Source: Chloroflexota bacterium (GTDB lineage Bacteria; Chloroflexota; Dehalococcoidia; JACQUA01). From it: DNA of 46,559 bases. The notes beneath the pieces were generated by a model. The model worked only from the letters and a program-made list of their open reading frames with translations, had not been told where the DNA came from and did no database searches. Positions 39,268 through 46,233 of the stretch are shown here, in pieces. The stretch spans positions 1 through 46,559 of the forward strand of contig JACQUA010000067.1 in NCBI GenBank assembly GCA_016210565.1. The letters are read 5' to 3'. Both the position numbers and the translations under genes were made by a program. Every line of letters begins with the position of its first letter. Within the stretch, counting starts at the first letter, position 1.

Positions 39268-39323
39268 GCGAACCCGCGACCGCCCCGACGTGTCGGGGTG
39301 CTCTACCAACTGAGCTACACTCC
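39268..39323 (-). pseudogene. Partial tRNA-Trp duplicate with a foreign hairpin replacing the anticodon arm
   Basis: Reading leftward, AGGAGTGTAGCTCAGTTGG plus TAGAGCA equals the 5' acceptor and D-arm of tRNA-Trp. CCCCGAC/GTCGGGG (a 7-bp stem) then replaces the anticodon arm, and CGGTCGCGGGTTCG matches the T-arm start. The 3' acceptor strand is missing. The 5' flank (TTCGTTACTACC on the plus strand) also resembles that of the true gene, so this is a damaged tandem duplicate. A third fragment with the same T-arm/hairpin junction lies at 39548-39569. Confidence 0.75.
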
Positions 39324-39646
39324 TACAATTTCGTTACTACCATAAGATCAATGAATAGCGCCGCATATCTTTCACCGCAGAGACGCAGAGCGCGCAGAGG
39401 AATTCCTGGAGCCGAACGAGAAATTGCCGAATTCGCCTGCCCTACCGTTTTCTCCGCGTTCTCCGCGCCTCTGCGGTGGACGTTCCTCTTTTTCGTACCA
39501 TAATCAAGAAGCGACACCTATTAGCACGTTTGTACTGAGCTATTATCGCGAACCCGCGACCGCCCCGACTTATAGGAGAATCCGACAGGGCCTCGCCCAT
39601 TCTTTCCAACTTCTAACTTCCCATCTCTCACTTCTCACTTCCAGAA
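39324..39646. repeat. Gap with CACCGCAGAG inverted repeat and a tRNA fragment
   Basis: TTCACCGCAGAGACGCAGAG (about 39370-39389) is answered by CTCCGCGCCTCTGCGGTGGA (about 39461-39480), a pair of inverted arms around about 70 bp. The tRNA-derived GCGAACCCGCGACCGCCCCG lies at 39548-39567. A pyrimidine tract (CTTCTAACTTCCC / CTCACTTCTCACTTCC) precedes tRNA-Arg. No protein gene is seen. Confidence 0.65.
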
Positions 39647-39723
39647 TGGTACCCCTGGGGCGACTCGAACGCCCGACACGCGGTTTAGGAAACCGCTGCT
39701 CTGTCCACCTGAGCTACAGGGGC
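39647..39723 (-). tRNA. tRNA-Arg (anticodon CCU)
   Basis: The acceptor stem is GCCCCTG / CAGGGGT (terminal G-T pair) with discriminator A, and CCA is encoded (39647-39649). The D-arm is TAGCTCAGGTGGACAGAGCA, the anticodon loop TTCCTAA in a GCGGT / ACCGC stem, and the T-arm GGGCGTTCGAGTCGCCC. Confidence 0.93.
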
Positions 39724-40066
39724 AATCAAATTGAACGTTGCTCACAAGATGTCACCCTGAGCCGGATCCATGAGCGAAGCGAAGGGGCAGTCGAACGGTC
39801 TTTTCTCCCCCGGCCGAAGGATTCTTCGACTCCGACTCGCCTGCGCTCGTCTTCGCTCAGAATGACATTTTCATTCCTTGACCTTTCGTCTGGCCCACCA
39901 ACCCCGGGCCCCGAACTATTCGTTTCTTAAGGTGCTCCCGCCCGGGAGTCCCGGGCACACAGCTTTCTCCGGATCACTGGCTGCACAAAAAGTATATCAA
40001 CACCACCTTCAAATTGCAACGCCCCGGCGCGTTCCGCGCCATCATGTCACTCCCGGCCCCGGCAGT
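39724..40066. repeat. Gap with a family A copy
   Basis: A family A copy spans 39750-39867. The remainder has short GC palindromes (CGCCCGGGAGTCCCGGGC, about 39939-39956; GGCGCGTTCCGCGCC) but no gene that I can support. Confidence 0.65.
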
Positions 40067-40096
40067 TTGTAGCGCCAAGCCGCGCCATAGTATAAT
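40067..40096 (+). promoter_or_regulatory. Promoter of the hydroxybenzoyl-CoA-reductase-like operon
   Basis: TTGTAG (40067-40072) and a perfect TATAAT (40091-40096) are separated by 18 bp. Transcription would begin at about 40103, 40 nt before the GTG start. Confidence 0.7.
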
Positions 40097-40142
40097 CGAA
40101 TACTTTCAAAGTGGTCCAGTTTAAAGGAGAGCCAGACCTGCC

Positions 40143-41156
40143 GTGCGCCTGCCAAAGTTTGATTACATAGCGCCCGTGTCCGTACCCGAGGCCCTATCCC
40201 TCCTTTCCAGGAATTCGGAGGAGGCCCTGCTGCTGGCCGGAGGCACCGACCTCATCGTGCGCCTGCGTCAGAGGGGCGTCTCGCCGCGCCTGCTGATCAG
40301 CCTCAACACCCTTCCGGACCTCGACTTCATCACCTCCTCCCCCGGCGACACCCTCCGCCTCGGTCCGCTGGCTTCGATTCATTCCGTGGAAACCTCCGCC
40401 ATCATCCGCCCGGACTTCGGCATTCTGGCGCTGGCGGCCGGCAAGATAGCGTCGCCGCAGATACGCAACACCGCCACCCTGGGAGGCAACCTCTGCCTCG
40501 ACCCCAGGTGCTGGTTCTACAACAAGTCGTATTCCTGGCGCCGCTCCCGGCCCCCCTGTTTCAAGACCGGCGGCGCCTTATGTCACGTGGTCAAACACGG
40601 CAAGCGCTGCTACGCCCTGTTCAGCGGGGACATGGCCCCGGCTCTTGTCGTCCTGGATGCCCGGGTCAGACTATCCTCTTTCGCCGGACAAAGAGTCGTC
40701 CCCTTGCTTGACGTCTATAGCGGCGAAGGTAGCCGGCCATTGAAACTTTCCCCCGGCGAAATCCTCACGGAAATCGAAGTGCCCCGGCCGGGGCCGCGTT
40801 CGGGCGCAGCCTACCTGAAATACAGTCACCGGAAAGCGGTTGATTTTGCCATCGCCAGCATCGCCGTCTCACTCTCCCTGGACCCGGACGGCGCCTGTTC
40901 GGAAGCCCGCATCGCCATCGGGTCGGTGTCCCCGGCCCCTGTCAGGGCAACCAGAGCAGAACATCTCCTCCAGGGCAGCAGGCTGTCCGCAAAACTGCCC
41001 GGCCAGGCCGCCGGCGCCGTCCTGAAAGACATCGGCGCTGTCGTTTCCATCGGCGCTCCGGTGGACTACAAGAAGAAGATAATCACCGACCTGGTGGGCC
41101 AGGCAATCCGAGCCGCCTGGGAATCAGCCGGGCGGAAACCGGAGGGGAAGGCATAG
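40143..41156 (+). CDS. FAD-binding subunit of a xanthine-dehydrogenase-family enzyme, 4-hydroxybenzoyl-CoA reductase beta-like
   Basis: The 337-aa subunit has the FAD-binding blocks LAGGTDLIVRLRQRG (about residues 31-45) and ATLGGNL (about 111-117). Right after it come C123, C139, C147 and C156, spaced 16, 8 and 9. To my knowledge this is the spacing of the extra [4Fe-4S] loop found in the beta subunit of 4-hydroxybenzoyl-CoA reductase and absent from ordinary xanthine dehydrogenases. FALFSGD-like YALFSGDMAPALVVL follows. The start is GTG with AAAGGAG about 14 nt upstream, slightly long. It is the first gene of the operon, one base before the large subunit. It should pass electrons between a low-potential donor and the Mo and 2Fe-2S subunits. 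Confidence 0.88.
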   Translation: MRLPKFDYIAPVSVPEALSLLSRNSEEALLLAGGTDLIVRLRQRGVSPRLLISLNTLPDLDFITSSPGDTLRLGPLASIHSVETSAIIRPDFGILALAAGKIASPQIRNTATLGGNLCLDPRCWFYNKSYSWRRSRPPCFKTGGALCHVVKHGKRCYALFSGDMAPALVVLDARVRLSSFAGQRVVPLLDVYSGEGSRPLKLSPGEILTEIEVPRPGPRSGAAYLKYSHRKAVDFAIASIAVSLSLDPDGACSEARIAIGSVSPAPVRATRAEHLLQGSRLSAKLPGQAAGAVLKDIGAVVSIGAPVDYKKKIITDLVGQAIRAAWESAGRKPEGKA

Positions 41157-41157
41157 A

Positions 41158-43416
41158 ATGCACGCCACGGTGGGGAAGCGCATACCCAGGCTGGAAGGCG
41201 TACTGAAAGCCACTGGCCAGGCCCAGTTCACCGACGACATCGTCCTTCCCCGGATGCTGCACGCCGCCATCCTGAGAAGCCACATCCCCCACGCCCGCAT
41301 TCTGAACATAGACACCACCAGGGCGGCCAGCCTGCCGGGCGTCAAGGCTGTTATTACCGGTAAAGACACCTCTGGGCGGAAGTTCGGGGTCTATGCCCGT
41401 TCGGCCGACCAGGCCCCTCTGGCGCTGGACAAAGTACGCTACATCGGGGATGAGGTAGCTGCGGTCTCCGCCATTGACGAGGAGACGGCTGAGGAGGCCC
41501 TGGACCTCATCCGGGTAGACTATGCAGAGCTCCCGGCGGTCTTCGACGCCGAAGAGTCCATTAAGCCCGGCGCCCCTCAAATCCACGACGTCCCGGACAA
41601 CATTGGCGGCAAGACTTCGGTGGACGTTGGCGACGTGGAAAAAGGCTTCCGGGAATCCGACTATGTGCGCGAGGACCGGTACCGGACAAGCTGGCAGGCG
41701 CACTGCCAGATGGAACCCCACATAGCAGTGGCCCAGAGCGACAGTTCCGGCAACGTCATGATGTGGACCCCCAACATGTCGCCTTTCACCAAACGCCACG
41801 TCCTGGCCCAGCTTCTCGGCCTTCCCGACAGCAAGGTACGCGTCTGCAAAGCCTATGTCGGCGGGGCCTTTGGCGGAAAGTCGGAGGTGTACTCCCTGGA
41901 CTACTGCGCAGCCCTTCTCTCCCTCAAAACCGGCCGGCCGGTCAAAATCATCTATTCCCGGGAAGAGGTCTTCAGCACCACCCGTTTGCGCCACCCCATG
42001 ATTATCCACCTGAAGACCGGTGTCAAGAAGGACGGGACCATCGTGGCCCGGGAGTGCAAGGTCATTTCCGACACCGGGGCCTACAGCAGCACCGGCGTGA
42101 TGGCCGTCTATCTTTGCTGTGACAGCCTCATCAAGACGTATCGCGTCCCCAACGTTCGCTACGAGGGCATCAGTGTCTACACCAACAAGTCCGTTTGCGG
42201 AGCCATGAGGGGCCACGGCACCATTCAGATGCGGTTTGCCGACGAGTCCCAGCTCGACATGATCGCCCGCGAGCTTGGCATCGACCCGGTCGAGATCAGA
42301 TTGAAAAACGCCAGGCAGACGGGTGATGTCCTGCCCAACGGCTCGCGAATTACCAGTTGCGGCCTCAGCGACTGCATCCGCCAGGCGGCCGAGAAGGCCG
42401 GCTGGAAAGAGAAATTCGGAAAACTGCCTCCGAACCGCGGCATCGGCATCGCCTGCAGCACGGGCCGCACCTTCATCAATGTTAACCCGGTGTCCGCCTC
42501 GGCGGCCTTTGTGAAGTTCAATGAAGACGGCAAGGCCACTCTGATCACCGGGGCGGTGGAGAACGGGCAGGGCACGGAGACGATGCTGGCCCAGATCGCC
42601 GCAGAGGAGCTCGGCATACCCGTTGAAGACATGACGGTAGTGGCCGGCGATACCGAACTCACGCCAATGGACGTCGGCAGCTTCCTCATGGCCGCCACCT
42701 TCATTACCGGCAACGCCGTCAAGCAGGCCGCCGCCGACGCGAAGCGACAGCTTTTTGAGACCGTAGCACCCCGCTTGGGCGCGGAGCCCAACGACCTGAC
42801 AGCAGACAATCGCCGCATTTATGTGAAGAGCCACCCCGAAAAAGGTATGTACTATGCCGATGCCATACGCAGAAGCACGGTCAAGGGGATCCCCATCATC
42901 GGCAAGGGCTATTTCAATGCCAAGACCGAATACCTAAATGTCTTGACCGGCGAGGGCAGGTCCTCGCCAACCTACAGCTTCTGCGCCCAGGTGTCCGAAG
43001 TGGAGGTCAACCCACATACCGGACAGGTCAAAGTCCTTAACACAGTGATAGCGGACGACTGCGGCGTGGCGATTAACCCCATGGACGTGGAAGGGCAGGC
43101 CGAGGGTTCCGTGGCCACCTCTCAGGGCATGGCTGTCTCCGAGGAAGTCGTATGGAAGGACGGCCAGATTATGAACCCCTCCTTCCTCGAATACGGCATC
43201 CCCCGGGCGCCTGAAATGGCAAAGATAGACACCATTATCGTGGAATCCCACGACCCGGACGGGCCCTACGGCGCCAAAGACGCCGGAGAACCCCCAACCC
43301 ACGTCGGCCCCGCAGCCATCGCTAACGCGGTCTATGACGCCACGGCCGTCAGGCTCAGCGAGGTCCCCATCACCCCGGCGAAGATGCTCAGGGCGCTGGA
43401 AGAGAAGAAGGCGTGA
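41158..43416 (+). CDS. Molybdopterin-binding large subunit of a xanthine-dehydrogenase-family hydroxylase/reductase (HcrA-like)
   Basis: The 752-aa catalytic subunit begins with the usual RIPRLEGVLKATGQAQFTDD and has cofactor motifs GGAFGGKSEVYSLDYCAALL (about residues 238-257), GAMRGHGTIQMRFADE (about 347-362) and GAVENGQGTETMLAQIAAEE (about 465-484). The C-terminal AKDAGEPPTHVGPAAIANAV holds the conserved catalytic Glu that acts beside molybdenum. No in-frame UGA exists, so any selenium would be bound to the Mo cofactor, not as selenocysteine. It starts one base after the FAD subunit gene ends. The 2Fe-2S subunit follows after 193 bp of repeats. Substrate is likely an aromatic CoA thioester if the HcrB-type partner is a guide; purines or nicotinate-like compounds are alternatives. 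Confidence 0.9.
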   Translation: MHATVGKRIPRLEGVLKATGQAQFTDDIVLPRMLHAAILRSHIPHARILNIDTTRAASLPGVKAVITGKDTSGRKFGVYARSADQAPLALDKVRYIGDEVAAVSAIDEETAEEALDLIRVDYAELPAVFDAEESIKPGAPQIHDVPDNIGGKTSVDVGDVEKGFRESDYVREDRYRTSWQAHCQMEPHIAVAQSDSSGNVMMWTPNMSPFTKRHVLAQLLGLPDSKVRVCKAYVGGAFGGKSEVYSLDYCAALLSLKTGRPVKIIYSREEVFSTTRLRHPMIIHLKTGVKKDGTIVARECKVISDTGAYSSTGVMAVYLCCDSLIKTYRVPNVRYEGISVYTNKSVCGAMRGHGTIQMRFADESQLDMIARELGIDPVEIRLKNARQTGDVLPNGSRITSCGLSDCIRQAAEKAGWKEKFGKLPPNRGIGIACSTGRTFINVNPVSASAAFVKFNEDGKATLITGAVENGQGTETMLAQIAAEELGIPVEDMTVVAGDTELTPMDVGSFLMAATFITGNAVKQAAADAKRQLFETVAPRLGAEPNDLTADNRRIYVKSHPEKGMYYADAIRRSTVKGIPIIGKGYFNAKTEYLNVLTGEGRSSPTYSFCAQVSEVEVNPHTGQVKVLNTVIADDCGVAINPMDVEGQAEGSVATSQGMAVSEEVVWKDGQIMNPSFLEYGIPRAPEMAKIDTIIVESHDPDGPYGAKDAGEPPTHVGPAAIANAVYDATAVRLSEVPITPAKMLRALEEKKA

Positions 43417-43609
43417 GAACGATAACCGGTACCGCAGGTCTCCGTGCCTGTGAGCCGTTTGTCTGATTCTTCGTGGCGCTTGGCCGACCAGGAATGAAAT
43501 CGAGGATTAATTTGTATCTTCTTGTCAGATTGGTCATTCGAATTTCGTCATTCTTCGTTTTCTTGTTTGATTCGTCATTCGAATTTCGTCATTCGTCATT
43601 CTTCTGGCT
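43417..43609. repeat. Repeats between large and 2Fe-2S subunit genes
   Basis: TACCGCAGGTCTCCGTGCCT (about 43431-43450) matches the unit after carB. Family B units (GGTCATTCGAATTTCGTCATT and the like) fill 43532-43605 and end five bases before the next ATG, which has no Shine-Dalgarno of its own. Confidence 0.7.
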
Positions 43610-44098
43610 ATGAAACGTCAAATAGCTCTCACCGTAAACGGCGAACTCTACGAGCTGGACATCAATCCGTGGAAGACCCTCATGGAAGTCATCAGGGAGG
43701 ACCTGAGTCTTACCGGCACCAAGAAAGGCTGTGATACCGGGGACTGCGGCGCCTGTACCGTTCTCATCGATGGCAAGAGCGCGCTTTCTTGCCTGGTGCT
43801 GGCCGTGGAAGCCCAGGGCAAAGACATCACCACCATCGAAGGTCTGGCCCGGGGCGGGCGACTGCATCCTGTCCAGGAGGCCTTCATTCAGGCGGGGGCC
43901 GTCCAGTGCGGCTACTGCACGCCGGGGATGATCCTGACAGCCAAATCCTTCCTGGACGAAAACCCTTCCCCGGACGAAGAGCAGATCAGGATGGGCATAT
44001 CCGGGAACATATGCAGGTGTACCGGCTACGCCAAGATCGTGGAAGCCATACAGAAAGCTTCGCAGAAGCTCTCCTCCCCCTCGATGGGAGAGGATTAA
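43610..44098 (+). CDS. [2Fe-2S] subunit of the xanthine-dehydrogenase-family enzyme (HcrC-like)
   Basis: The 162-aa subunit carries two [2Fe-2S] clusters: the plant-ferredoxin type by C41, C46, C49 and C61 (GCDTGDCGACTVLIDGKSAL), and the C-terminal four-helix type by C100, C103, C135 and C137 (QCGYCTPGMI and ICRCTGY). It should carry electrons between the molybdenum and flavin subunits encoded upstream. The last seven residues (SSPSMGED) and the stop are encoded by a CTCCCCCTCGATGGGAGAGG repeat unit, so the C-terminus is repeat-derived. There is no clear Shine-Dalgarno; a family B repeat lies directly upstream. Confidence 0.94.
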   Translation: MKRQIALTVNGELYELDINPWKTLMEVIREDLSLTGTKKGCDTGDCGACTVLIDGKSALSCLVLAVEAQGKDITTIEGLARGGRLHPVQEAFIQAGAVQCGYCTPGMILTAKSFLDENPSPDEEQIRMGISGNICRCTGYAKIVEAIQKASQKLSSPSMGED

Positions 44099-44116
44099 GG
44101 TGAGGGTGATAGAAAC

Positions 44117-44227
44117 AGTAACCACGAATAAACACGAATTCACACGAAGAGAGAGGCAGACCTCTTTGCATCCCCGTGGCGGCCATTCACGTTTCGTTTC
44201 GTGTTCATTCGTGTCCATTCGTGGTTT
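44117..44227. repeat. Inverted ACCACGAAT/ACACGAA repeat between the hydroxylase genes and yqeB
   Basis: AACCACGAATAAACACGAAT at the left pairs with CGTGTCCATTCGTGGTT (with TTCGTGTTC before it) at the right. The arms enclose about 55 bp. It is the best-matched copy of the family seen at 5093-5215. Confidence 0.75.
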
Positions 44228-44310
44228 CGAGCCCTTTCCTGCTTCCTGGCCAAACAACGGCGTCACGCGCCGGTAGAAACCAGTCCACGAGGGGAGAGAG
44301 AACACTGGCA

Positions 44311-45123
44311 ATGTGCTCCAAACCGGTTATACTCATAAAAGGCGCCGGTGAGGTTGCCTCCGGCATCGCCCATAAACTGGCTGTCTGCCATTTCCGGCTG
44401 TGCCTGACGGACCTGGCCGAGCCGACCGCCGTAAGGCGCGGCGTAACCTTCAGCGAGGCGGTCTTTGACGGACAAAAGACTGTGGAGGGCGTCACCGCCA
44501 GGCTGGTGAAGTCCTACGAGTCGATCCCCGGCGCCTGGGAGCACAACGCCGTCCCCCTCCTCGTCGACCCTTCCGCCGCAGTCAGGGACCACCTCAAGCC
44601 GGATGTCCTGGTTGACGCCACCATGGCCAAGAAGAACTCCGGCACCCGCCTCACCGACGCCCGCGTGGTCATCGGTGTAGGGCCGGGCTTCCGGGCCGGC
44701 GTTGATTGTCACGCCGTGGTGGAGACCAACCGCGGACACCACCTGGGCCGGGTCATCCTAGACGGCGAGGCCGAGCCCAATACCGGCATCCCGGCGCCGG
44801 TCCTGGGGGTCATCGAAGAAAGAGTCATCCGGTCGCCGGCCGGAGGCGCACTTTCCACCGACCGGAACATCGGCGAACACCTCAGGGAGGCTGACACCGT
44901 GGGCAGTGTGACAGGAAAGCTTATCAAAGCGGAGACTTCAGGAGTTCTCCGGGGCTTACTGCGAAACGGGGCCAGAGTCTGGGCCGGCATGAAGATCGGC
45001 GATATCGATCCACGAAACGTGGAGGAATATTGCTTCACTATCTCCGACAAGTCCCGCGCCATCGCCGGCGGGGTCCTCGAAGCGATACTGAGTCTGGAGT
45101 CTGCACAAGGTGGGGTGGGTTAA
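44311..45123 (+). CDS. yqeB: Selenium-dependent molybdenum hydroxylase maturation protein YqeB (EF2563 family)
   Basis: The 270-aa protein begins KPVILIKGAGEVASGIAHKL, a Rossmann-type glycine-rich start, and has VVIGVGPGFRAGVDCHAVVE (about residues 120-139), ETNRGHHLGRVI and GTGIPAP-like NTGIPAPVLGVIEERVIRSP. These are marks of the EF2563/YqeB family, which by comparative genomics travels with SelD and molybdenum hydroxylases that need a labile selenium. It probably helps place selenium on the Mo cofactor. The ATG at 44311 has GAGGGGAGAGAG upstream. It follows the HcrBAC-like genes and complements selD in this window. yqeC and other partners are not seen. The last residues (QGGVG) and the stop come from a family C repeat. 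Confidence 0.88.
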   Translation: MCSKPVILIKGAGEVASGIAHKLAVCHFRLCLTDLAEPTAVRRGVTFSEAVFDGQKTVEGVTARLVKSYESIPGAWEHNAVPLLVDPSAAVRDHLKPDVLVDATMAKKNSGTRLTDARVVIGVGPGFRAGVDCHAVVETNRGHHLGRVILDGEAEPNTGIPAPVLGVIEERVIRSPAGGALSTDRNIGEHLREADTVGSVTGKLIKAETSGVLRGLLRNGARVWAGMKIGDIDPRNVEEYCFTISDKSRAIAGGVLEAILSLESAQGGVG

Positions 45124-45170
45124 GCGCAGACGGGCGTGGGGTTCCGCCGGGTGGCTGCGCGAACCCACCA
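45112..45170. repeat. Family C palindromic unit overlapping the yqeB stop
   Basis: GGGGTGGGTTAAGCGCAGAC to GGCTGCGCGAACCCACC. The TAA of yqeB (45121-45123) is the TTAAGCG core of the repeat. Confidence 0.8.
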
Positions 45171-45602
45171 CACGGAATGGCGAGTGACGAAGCCCGAATG
45201 ACGAATGACCAATCAAATGGAGAAATGACCAAACCTGAATGACAAACTGCTAGCCGGGGCGGGGAATCCTGTAATCTTGCCACGAAAATGTCACCCTGAG
45301 CGAAGTCGAAGGGTCTTTGGTCCGGCAACCCCATCTAGAAAGATTCTTCGGCTACGCTCGCTGCGCTCGCTTCGCTCAGAATGACAGCGCACGCAATTTT
45401 CATCCTTGATGGCGCGCCGTCAGCGCATAGGTGATTGAATCTGTAATCTTGAATCCTTGCTGGTGGGTTCGCGCCCCCCCCTTCACACCATCCCCTGACC
45501 CCCTGTGCGCTCAACCCACCCTACCGTTCTGGAGTCAGTCCGTAGCGGCATCTTGCCGCGTGCCCCCCGCCGGGGTGGGGAATCTTCGAATCTTAGAATC
45601 CC
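45171..45602. repeat. Repeat island between yqeB and the toxin gene
   Basis: It contains family B units in reverse orientation (about 45180-45241), family A (45289-45386), a TTGAATCTGTAATCTTGAATCC stretch, family C (GGTGGGTTCGCGCC to GCTCAACCCACCCTAC, 45462-45524) and a family E hairpin (45540-45566). No gene is seen. Confidence 0.8.
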
Positions 45603-45923
45603 TCACTCCATGCCCAGCGCAAAGCGCGCCGCTGCCTCGAGTTCCTTCAGCTTCCCGGCGCTCAGCGTTGCCAGTCTGTCGCTCAGGCTGTCCTTCGGAA
45701 TGGTCGTAATCGCCTCCAGGTTGGCCACACACTCCTGCGGCATGCCATCAGCAGCGTCCAAACGCAACTCCGAAGGAATGCCCCGGACCCTGGTGCTCAC
45801 CGGGGCCACCAGCACGAGATTCCGCACGGCGTAGGCGTCGTTACGCGATAAGAGCAGCACCGGACGCCGCGACCCCGGCGACCCGAGGTCCGCCCACCAG
45901 ATTTCGCCGCGTTTCACCGCCAT
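45603..45923 (-). CDS. MazF/PemK family endoribonuclease toxin
   Basis: The 106-aa protein starts MAVKRGEIWWADLGSPGSRR with the conserved PVLLLSRNDAY and the strand LVLVAPVSTRVRGIPSEL. The usual MazF elements are present: GEIWWADLG, R20-P-V, and VSTRVR with the catalytic Arg/Thr region. It should cleave mRNA at short sequence motifs. Its ATG overlaps the antitoxin stop by 10 bp and has GGAG just upstream, so the pair is translationally coupled. It is complete and probably functional. Confidence 0.92.
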   Translation of the reverse strand: MAVKRGEIWWADLGSPGSRRPVLLLSRNDAYAVRNLVLVAPVSTRVRGIPSELRLDAADGMPQECVANLEAITTIPKDSLSDRLATLSAGKLKELEAAARFALGME

Positions 45924-46177
45924 GGCTCCTGGGCCAGCAGACTGCGGGACGCCCGCCGCGCCGCCTCGATCTCCCCCGCCGTCTCCGGCTCCTTCATAAA
46001 CGCCCTGGCATACGCATCCGCGATCTCGTCCCCCTCTTCGCGCCCCAGAAACGTCACCACGGCCCGCCGCAAATACTCACTCCGGCTCTCCCCGGTGATT
46101 TTCCGCTCCTTTTCGATGATGCCCAGTAGTTCGGAAGGCAGGCTGATAGCTATTTTCGCTGTTTTGGTCACGGTCAT
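45914..46177 (-). CDS. Ribbon-helix-helix antitoxin (MazE/CopG-like) of the MazF pair
   Basis: The 87-aa protein has an N-terminal ribbon-helix-helix domain (TAKIAISLPSELLGIIEKER, then TGESRSEYLRRAVVTFLGRE), typical of CopG-type antitoxins that bind operator DNA as dimers. The C-terminal half (EEGDEIADAYARAFMKEPET...) would wrap the toxin. I chose the ATG at 46177; an ATG at 46204 in the same frame lies inside the promoter/operator and would give a nine-residue extension. It precedes mazF with a 10-bp overlap. Confidence 0.87.
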   Translation of the reverse strand: MTVTKTAKIAISLPSELLGIIEKERKITGESRSEYLRRAVVTFLGREEGDEIADAYARAFMKEPETAGEIEAARRASRSLLAQEPWR

Positions 46178-46185
46178 ACCTGATT

Positions 46186-46233
46186 CATACTGTGGTATGA
46201 CCATAGTATGACCTATCTGAGTGCATATGTCAA
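46186..46233 (-). promoter_or_regulatory. Promoter and operator of the toxin-antitoxin pair
   Basis: On the minus strand TTGACA (46228-46233) lies 17-19 bp from CATACT (46205-46210) or the overlapping TACTAT (46203-46208). A 25-bp palindrome with arms CATACTGTGGT (46186-46196) and ACCATAGTATG (46200-46210), one mismatch and a 3-bp centre, covers the -10. It is a good autorepression site for the ribbon-helix-helix antitoxin. Confidence 0.75.

Noticed and set aside
41083..42834. 583-aa open frame on the minus strand
   Set aside because: It is a shadow of the molybdopterin large subunit gene, with no family resemblance.
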